NCBI GenBank assembly: GCA_026075535.2
Contig: AP026541.1
Location: forward strand, 8,556,001 to 8,620,000
DNA: 64,000 nucleotides
Reading direction: 5' to 3'
DNA from: Tricholoma matsutake
Lineage: Eukaryota > Basidiomycota > Agaricomycetes > Agaricales > Tricholomataceae
The translations under genes and the position numbers were made by a program. How positions within the stretch are numbered: the first letter of the stretch is position 1; the number at the start of each line of letters is the position of its first letter. A model generated the notes under the pieces. It did no database searches. It was not told where the DNA came from and was given only the letters and a program-made list of their open reading frames with translations. Shown in pieces: positions 57,061-64,000 of the stretch.

Positions 57061-58858
57061 TGGTTTTACCATGGACATCCATAATAACTGATCTAATCGA
57101 TGAAGTTTCTTTAGTGACAACAAAAGGCTGAGGGATTTCACCAGGTCGGAGACTGCTAATATAGGTCTCGTATGGGTCAGGCACAATAATTGCGTTGGGA
57201 CTAAACATGTTCATTGCATTGTTTCTGGTTTGTGGTACTCATTTCGGTGTGACCTGTTCTCTCCATTTTGTTTGAACCTCGGGTGATAGTGAGAGTAGTT
57301 TTTCCAATGTAAGTGTAATGATCGGCATCTTTATCGAGCACAAAAAGATATCATGGGCAATTTTCTCGTTCTGTACTGGTGCCTGTGTTGCATACAATGG
57401 TCCGTCTTTTTCCTTACCCTTTGATGTGCCAGCAAAGTTCCTTTCGTGTGGTGGCAAATAGGTATTCTCCCTGACCGATGCGTAGGGGTGTACCGAGGTT
57501 TGCGTTGGGGGTATGGTTGTCGATGGTGGAGTGGTCAATGTGGGAGAAGTCGATGTCAATGCTGATGTTGGAGCTGTAGTTGAAGTCAAAGGGTTGACTG
57601 TTGTCAATGAAGATGTTGAGGGTGCTGGTACTGGAGCAGTAGATGTCGAGGATGCAGGAATGGGGATTGTCATGGCCAGAACTGGACTTTGAACCTCTTT
57701 GTTCAGACGTGAAAATGGTCAACCACTTCGAAGTGTGAATATCTCTCGCTCGAGAGCCGCTATTCTATCTTCAGAGTCAGCAGTCAACGTCGAGTTATGA
57801 TAAATGCCTTTCATTTCTGATTCTGATGGTGCAATGCTGAATAAAAGTGTGGCTGCTGGTGTTGCATCTGGGTTACGTTTCCACCATTTGTCGATGCGTT
57901 CCTTGATAAACCTGCCAGGAATACTTCGAGGGGTGAATTGTCCATTTGGAAGAATGATCTTTCCTTCTGCGTTTTGCTTACACTTTCCTTCATTCAAGTA
58001 TGACTGACAAACCATACAGTCAGGGATAAAATGTCCCGATAAACCGCAAAATATGCAAAGAAGTGCGTCGATATGTGCCTGTCTGTCTGCCGAATTAGCA
58101 CAAGGATTTTTAGTACCTGCGATGTGCATAGCGAGGGTGCTAGCAAATTGTTTGAACATTGCGTTTAGATCTTTGGCTTTGATCATAATAGTTCTGGGTG
58201 ACGAGGTGACTGTATTTCTGATGTTCGATGTCAAGTGCAATGAAGAGGTCGATTGGTGGACTACTGAGTTTGATGTGTTAGAGCCTGCTAGTACAAATTT
58301 TGCTGTGTCGTGAATGTCATTGAGCGGATATGGATCATTGGGATAATGATCGGGGAATTTGAGTTTGAGTCATTGAGCAATTTGAGTCCATAAGCCAGGT
58401 TGGAATCCTCAAACATAAGCTCTGCTTTGCTCAGCTTCCAAGATCCTATTCTTTGCTCGCAAAAAGTGATTAATGTTGTAGAACACCCGATAATACATTC
58501 CTAGATCATTCGCGTTGAATATCCCAACACGCAGCTGTTCTCCCACTAATTTGTCCATGTCCGATATGTTCCACTTGCGTTTGTCTTCCGAGCCAGGATA
58601 GAGTTTATGTACAGCTGTTTGAAATTCATTGAATGAAGTGCCTGGCTGATATTCTGGAAGCGATTCCCAGAGTTTGGAAGAGTCGATGTCAAGATAGCGA
58701 CAAGCATGTTTCTTCATCAGATTTGATTCAGTGATGCCGCAGGTCAGGAACAATAATTCAAGCTCTTTGAAGTATTGTCAGAGCTCTCGAGGTTGAGTAG
58801 GGTCAAATTTCGGAGCAGTCAAATGGCCACGAGCTGGCATCGCAGTTTGTGTAGTCAT
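57061..58858 (-). pseudogene. Gypsy-D gag
   Basis: From the ATG at about 58858 the frame reads MPARGHLTAPKFDPTQPREL, then KKHACRYLDIDSSKLWESL and SFNEFQTAVHKLYPG, a gag type I associate with agaricomycete gypsy elements. A CCHC-like motif CIFCGLSGHFIPDC is near 58050. A Ser/Thr/Pro-rich stretch covers about 57660-57500, and a second conserved block DIFLCSIKMPIITLTLEKLL is near 57330. TGAs near 58778, 58409, 58373, 57719 and 57239 all sit where Arg fits. The frame then runs towards protease. Confidence 0.87.
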
Positions 58859-59193
58859 GAATGCGATGACTCTAGGGGTAGGGGTTAAGACTTGTGTGAA
58901 GGATGGTAGAGGTGTCAAAGTTGTTGGAAGGATGAATGAAGAGGTTGATGATGATGACAAAGAAGTAGATGACAATGTGGAAGGTGATGATATAGGTGAA
59001 GGAAATAGTCTACAATGAGTAGATTCTGCTTCGGAAACAGGAATTAGAATATCTCCCGATTGTTCGAGAGATTCAAAGGCATGGTGAGTATCAATACAAA
59101 GGTTTCTCGCTTGTGTTGTCCTAAGCCGAGGAAGTCGAGGTTGGTCCGATGATGAAATGATTCAGAAACCCTTGCAGTGGGCTCCAAAAATGA

Positions 59194-60364
59194 TGATACT
59201 CAACCCAGGAAAACCACCAAAACAGCCGATGATATTTACACGAGTCAGAGGAAGGGTGTGAGATGTTCTGAATATTTGTGGTCCAACCTATGGGAGGACA
59301 ACTAGTTGGTACTAGTCATGAAGGTAGTTCTATAAGAGATAAAGGTGTTTGACATGGTCCGATGGGGTATTGATCGATATTGAGGATGATCAACGAGATC
59401 GACGGTGAACGAGTTTTATTGTCGATGGTCGAAGTGTGAATTCTGAGGACCTTTTGATAGGTTGATAGTATATGAAGGCTATAGCCAATGGCTACGAAGT
59501 GTTGAGATGGTTACTAGTGCTAATGATGACAGGGTCAAAAGAGGATCAAGGACGAGGATGATCGCAGAGGTTTCTCGTTGATCGAGAAAACTCATAGAAG
59601 CTTCAATTGTTTTAGAGGATAGATCTGATTCTTAGAACTTTATACAAGACGATAGGTGAAGACGATTTCTTGTTATTTCCAAGTAGATACTACAGAGTTT
59701 TATATGTTTTAAAGAAACTTCCTAAAATGGTATGAGAAACATGTGTAGAACATGAGGCAAAAGATATGAGTTAAGGCATGAGGCCAAAAAGGAGACTGGA
59801 ATCTGAACAAGAAAGAGATGTATCATATGATGAAAGAGTAATAAAGGGTATAGAACTAAAAAGGGACTGTCCTTTGTGTATAAACCGCACTAAGTCTCGC
59901 AATAATCCGTCCAGTGGGTTCTGTACGCGATAGGGACTTGGAACGAGGCTGACCTACTATCAGCAGGTTTGAGCACGAGTTGGAATACTTCCTGGCACAT
60001 GGTTTTCCACCATTTAGATAATGAAGGTGGTGCCCAATGTTGCTCGTAGTCTCTCAATATCGATTGATAATGCTCGATGATGGTCGACAATGTTCGATTG
60101 TGGTCGCAGTTGGTTCGAAGTTGATCGGGGATGTTTGATGGTCATTTAGAGGGATCTTAGGGGCTTTTGAGGTAGTCCTAAGGTTGTGCAATGTGGTTTC
60201 TCAGTACAATTGATGTTGCTGGTGATGTTTCGACGTGGTCAATATGATATCGCGATCGATAGACTGGGTCGCACTGCATCTGGGACATTGTAGGAGTTAG
60301 CCGATGTGATTGGAATGTGGTTAAAGTGGTGAATCGGCCTTTGAGCCAAGGAGACAACCTATCA
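59194..60364 (-). repeat. Gypsy-D 5' LTR
   Basis: It pairs with 50144-51326. The primer-binding candidate lies at about 59165-59186. Confidence 0.93.
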
Positions 60365-60540
60365 CTGTCAGCAAACATGACGGCTGAGGCACCTATACCT
60401 CCTTCGAAACCTGAGCCATCGCAGTAGACTGAGTACAGGGCGTCTTCATGGGCTGTGTTTGCAAATGCAAGTGTGGCCTCTTTACTTCCCATGATAAAGG
60501 TATCAAAGGTGGGGGCATAGTTGGGACGTTGGCATGTTGG
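60365..60540 (-). pseudogene. LINE ORF2 middle part: start of RNase H
   Basis: The minus strand encodes NYAPTFDTFIMGSKEATLAF and SVYCDGSGFEGGIGASAVMF, the first catalytic Asp strand of RNase H. The next strand (NGQEVDSLHYHLGP) is at 50130, on the other side of gypsy-D. Its right end is the GTTGG duplicate of the solo LTR at 60536-60540. Confidence 0.87.
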
Positions 60541-61221
60541 TGTTACGATTTTCTGTTATTGTAACCCACGATGACCAGACGTACGCTGGCAAGACCGGGT
60601 ACTTTAATTTTCTCATTCGACTCGACTCACTTCCGATGGGAGACGCTTTGACGCATGGTGACTCTATGCACCCAAACCCACTCCCATGCATTGATACAAC
60701 AGCCCTTTGACATGAGGTCTGTGATGTCGGACACTCACGATCGACATCAGATCCTTGACGTCGGATCCGTAACATCGGACACCTCATGCTAGGCATGAGG
60801 CCTGTTATTTCTATTGTTCTTTCTATTTATACTTGATAATGATCCTGCATTCCAATTGGACAATAGGTATCTTTGAACTGTATATAAGCTGTAGTAATAC
60901 TGCCTGTATTCCTCAGCTTGACCTAATTCAATCAACAGTCTTAGACTCAACCAGAACACTCGACAGCTTAGGAAGCCCCTAGCTGTGATAACTCGAACTC
61001 GACAGTTGGAAAGCCTCCAACTGTGATACACAAACCGACGGTCTACTCAGAAAGCCTCTGAGTACGGATAGCTGTAATGACTTGAGGAAGTACCCAAGTG
61101 AAGGCCAGAAGCCCAATACACTAGGAAAGCCTCCTAGTGCGATACCGATATAGTTGGAAAGCATCCAACTGTGACATACGAATCCAAGGCTGAGTTAAAG
61201 ACCTATAGTCTTAACAGTTGG
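60536..61221 (+). mobile_element. Solo LTR of the gypsy-B family with TSD GTTGG
   Basis: GTTGG lies at 60536-60540 and 61217-61221. The 676-bp sequence TGTTACGATTTTC..GTCTTAACA between them resembles the gypsy-B LTRs (shared CGATCGACATCAGATCCTTG and CACCTCATGCTAGGCATGAG). A single LTR with an intact duplication is the usual product of recombination between the two LTRs of one element. Confidence 0.93.
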
Positions 61222-62800
61222 GGCTATCATTTTGACGGTGGGGGGAGATACCTTGGTGGTGAAGAAAAGGGAGTGGAGGGGGGAGCGATGTTTCTTGACA
61301 TAGCGGGCAGCTGCTGAATGGACGGGGTTATGGAGTGGGTGGGAAGTGGGGAGGGATGCGAGGCGAACGGCAGCACGGAAGAGGATTTTATGGTAGAGGA
61401 GGTCTATAGGGAGAAGGTTAGCATGTGCGTCAAGGACATCGCCGGTGGCCATGTTGAGGGAACCGGTGATGAGTTTAGTGGCACGACATTGGACTGAGAT
61501 CAGTTTGTTGGTGATCAAGATTGAACCTAGTCTTTTCTTCATGGAGGGAGAGGAGTGGATGCCTGTATACCAAACGTCAGCAGCATATGTGAAGGCGGGG
61601 ATAGCTACCATATTATAAAGTTGGTGGACTAGGCTGGGGGGCATTCCACCAGAGATACGTGAGAGGCGTGAGACTTGAAACAACCACCAGGTGGCGCTGG
61701 CAATTACTTTCTCATGGTGGGCTGACCAGCAGAGCTTGGGATTAAAAATGACACCAAGATACTTGTAAAGGGAGACTGTGGTGACGACTTGGGTGGTGGT
61801 TGAGGTATCTGGGTTGAGTCTGGAGAGAGAGAGGTCAGTAGGGATGAGATCATGGTGGGAGCATGGAAAGTTCATAAGGGCTAGCTTAGAAAGTTCAAAG
61901 GGGGAGTTGTGTGAGATCGACCAGTCAAAGCCTCCTGAGGGGCGTTCCATCATGTCCTTGATGATGGTGTGGCACTCTGAGAGCAAGTTGGCAATTGGTA
62001 GGAACATGGAGTTGTCGACAAAGCTGATGGACAACTCGTATTTGTGGAGAGCTGTGGCGATTAGTGGAGCATTGTAAAAGGCGTAGAAGATCATGGAAAG
62101 TGGGCAGCCCTGGGTGGTACTGTTGATGATGTTGATGAGGTCAGAGATGAAATCGTTGAATTTGAGGCAGGTTTTGTGACCTGTGAGCATACATTTAGTA
62201 AGGCGGATGTAGCATGAGGGCACACCTTGGGCTTTCATGTTATGAATGAGCTGATCGCAGACTGTGTTGGGGAAGGCTCCTTGGACATCAAGGAAAAGAG
62301 CTACCACTACTTTACCGGAACGCCAGGCATTCTTTACCTTGTGGGTGACAAAATGCATGGCGTTGGTGGTGTTCCAACCAGATCGACCACCAAATTGACT
62401 GGGAGGGAGCATGCTGTGTTTTTCAGCTAGATGGGAAAGGTCAGCTGCAACAAGGGTGGAGAGAAGTTTACCAATGGTATCAAGGAGGCCAATGGGGTGA
62501 TACACTTTAGCGATGTCATATGCTGGTTTACCTGGTTTGCGAAGGACAAGAGTCGTGGAGGTAAGCCATCTTTCGTGGTAGACATCGAGTTCCAGGACTG
62601 CACAGAAGATGAAGAATAGGTGGTCTATGAGGGTGTTGATGCATCTTCTCAGGATTACGTTGGGAATGCCATCTGGGCCCGGGGCCTTTAAGGGCTTAAG
62701 CTGGTTGACTGCTTGACAGATTCAGCGGCGGGAGACCTGTGAAGGGTCTGGGGTAGTTGAAATCCACTGGGATGGAAGAGGTGTGGGGAGGGGCCATATA
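61217..62800 (-). pseudogene. LINE ORF2 5' part: non-LTR reverse transcriptase
   Basis: The minus frame includes LKAPGPDGIPNVILRR (about 62690), YHPIGLLDTIGK, PPSQFGGRSGW, ALFLDVQGAFPN, STTQGCPLSMIFYAFYNAPL and SISFVDNSMF (catalytic region near 62010). The thumb region and a long C-terminal extension run to the solo LTR at 61217. The second catalytic Asp is Asn (FVDN where FVDD is expected), a G-to-A change at a CpG. A TGA near 62727 stands where Arg is plausible. The endonuclease and ORF1 are missing, so the LINE is 5' truncated at about 62800. It is a dead copy, of Tad1-like type. Confidence 0.92.
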
Positions 62801-62992
62801 TACCTACAACTCATTACTCTTCTCGCTATCTTCCTTTTTCCCCACTTTCTCCATCGCTTCCTCATTGTAGCCTCCTGTATCCACTCACTCTGCTATATAG
62901 CCTGATCCTATTCTGTCTCATCTGCCTTAGTGAAGCTCAACTCTATCTGAGGTGAGCTTACAACTGTTCCCATCTCACAAACATGCTTGACT
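62801..62992. other. Junction sequence between LINE and gypsy remnant
   Basis: No gene. Pyrimidine-rich on the plus strand. Confidence 0.4.
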
Positions 62993-63184
62993 GAGTGCCA
63001 TTGTCACAACCAAAGGTATTGAAGAGTATGCAATTGAGAAAATTGTGGATGAATGTTGACGTGGATGCGGTGTACAATATCTGGTTCACTGGAAGGGCTT
63101 TGGACCAAACAATAATTTATGGCTACCACAACATGAGCTCAAAGATTGTGAAGCACTGGATAAATGGTTGTCATGTATGGTGTA
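62993..63184 (+). pseudogene. Gypsy chromodomain remnant
   Basis: The frame reads AIVTTKGIEEYAIEKIVDE, then QYLVHWKGFGPNNNLWLPQH and DCEALDKWLSC, and ends at a TAG near 63182. It aligns by eye with the chromodomain at 1900-2080. Between the two halves, CGT, CGA and CGC codons have become TGT, TGA and TGC. Only the last part of pol remains. Confidence 0.87.
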
Positions 63185-63304
63185 GAAACACACAGTAGCT
63201 TTTTCCCTCTGGGTTTTGATGCATGTGTCATGATGTTGAATTTTTTTCCTTCATCTTACTGATGTTTACTTTTTGATTGGTTAATTTCTTGAAGAATGGG
63301 AGGG

Positions 63305-63826
63305 TGTAAGCCTGGATTACATCATGTTGTTATGACATATTTGCATACTTACATACCATGGACCTCTCACCACCTAACCTTCCCACAATTCCTTACTAAT
63401 TAGTTGACATGATCCCATCACGTCAAGCCAACTAATTAGTGTAAATCTACTTGATTCTCTTACCCGCCAATATAACCCTTCAATATTGTTCACTTCAACC
63501 ATTTAAGGTAGCCCACCTAGCCTGCCCAATGTATGCCACCCATAGATATCATGTAAGCAATAGATAACAAACTGATAAGAAAGATCAAGCTTGGCACAAT
63601 GGCACACGTCAACATGCATCAATATGATGGGCAACTTGGCTACCTCTGACATTGCCATCAAGGTTGCCATGCCATGTTGTGCTCATCATCCCCAATGATG
63701 AGCTTGCTATTCTACTTATTCTGCACTCTTTCTCTTCCATTTCTTTTGTAGATAAGACTTATATATGTATATAGGGTGTTAATATACAATTAATTTCGCT
63801 TTTACACCCCATTTACAGCCTATAAC
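63305..63826 (+). repeat. 3' LTR of the chromodomain remnant
   Basis: AATGGGAGGG is followed by TGTAAGCC at 63305, the same junction as at 2225. The end at GCCTATAACA (63826) is inferred. A 12-bp inverted repeat ACTAATTAGTTG/CAACTAATTAGT lies at 63395-63440. Confidence 0.6.
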
Positions 63827-64000
63827 AAACATTCTCCCTTGATAAGGGAGGAGGGGGGTCTCCTCTCTTCATTTTGGGGGGTCTACTGGTAGATGATGGT
63901 ACTTATAGCTATATACATGAGTTGGAATGGTGCTACATGAGGTAGGAAGGGAGGCAAGGGGGAGGAGCAAGAGATTGAGGAGAGAGGGTATCATGTACTG
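63827..64000. other. Unassigned end of window
   Basis: Purine-rich plus strand, with nothing recognised. Confidence 0.4.

Larger units (their letters stand above)
50144..60364 (-). mobile_element. Gypsy-D: long-LTR Ty3/gypsy element carrying an antisense gene
   Basis: LTRs of 1183 and 1171 bp run TGATACTCAACC..CCTATCA on the plus strand, giving TGATAGG..GTATCA on the coding (minus) strand. A probable primer-binding site TGGAGCCCACTGCAAGG lies just inside the right LTR, and a purine tract AAGGGGGAGGA just before the left one. Gag and pol are on the minus strand (about 58858-53144). A spliced plus-strand gene occupies 51475-52828. It interrupts the LINE RNase H. No matching 5-bp duplication was found (ATTGA against CTGTC). 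Confidence 0.93.

Noticed and set aside
1..64000. tRNA, rRNA or other structured RNA genes
   Set aside because: I looked for tRNA-like arms and rRNA-like stretches by eye and found none that I could support. A covariance-model scan would be decisive.

Overview
This window looks like nuclear DNA of an agaricomycete (mushroom-forming) basidiomycete. Three host genes carry many roughly 50-nt GT..AG introns, the Ty3/gypsy elements carry integrase-linked chromodomains, and there is a decayed gene of a repetitive family that I associate with Agaricomycetes. No rRNA, tRNA or CRISPR array was recognised. About 85 percent of the window is transposable-element sequence, much of it nested.

Layout. 1-2.4 kb: 3' half of a gypsy element (+). 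3.3-4.9 and 11.2-11.7 kb: one decayed repeat-family gene, internally inverted and then split by gypsy-A (4917-11167, - strand, TSD CAGTG). 12.0-22.0 kb: a Ty1/copia element (+) whose gag zinc knuckle holds a 489-bp MITE (13245-13733) and whose pol holds a non-autonomous LTR element (16039-20117). 22.2-27.7 kb: host gene island with NECAP-like (-), CSN8-like (+), two halves of an unknown gene, and a UBLCP1-like phosphatase (+). 28.2-29.5 and 29.7-33.8 kb: two hAT elements, one internally deleted and one nearly full length. 34.1-34.8 kb: 3' end of another copia element (-). 34.8-49.1 kb: gypsy-B (+), with extra ORFs after its chromodomain and a young intact gypsy-C (40325-46371, -) inside its integrase. 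49.1-62.8 kb: one LINE (-) cut into three pieces by gypsy-D (50144-60364, -) and a solo LTR (60541-61216). 62.9-63.8 kb: 3' end of another gypsy element (+).

How it fits together. Most elements are dead, but they died in one characteristic way. Reading frames stay open over kilobases, and nearly every in-frame stop is a TGA where Arg (CGA) is expected, as CpG deamination predicts. Host genes here use TGA as a normal stop, so this is decay and not recoding. Gypsy-C has no stops and its LTRs look identical, so it inserted recently. The three host genes reconstruct with exact reading frames and appear functional. NECAP and CSN8 are divergently transcribed from a 144-bp gap.

The most unusual items are: gypsy-B's downstream ORFs (zinc knuckles, then a small membrane-anchored protein) and its 22-residue coiled-coil repeats; a spliced zinc-binding gene carried antisense in gypsy-D; and two 10-nt micro-exons in the UBLCP1-like gene.
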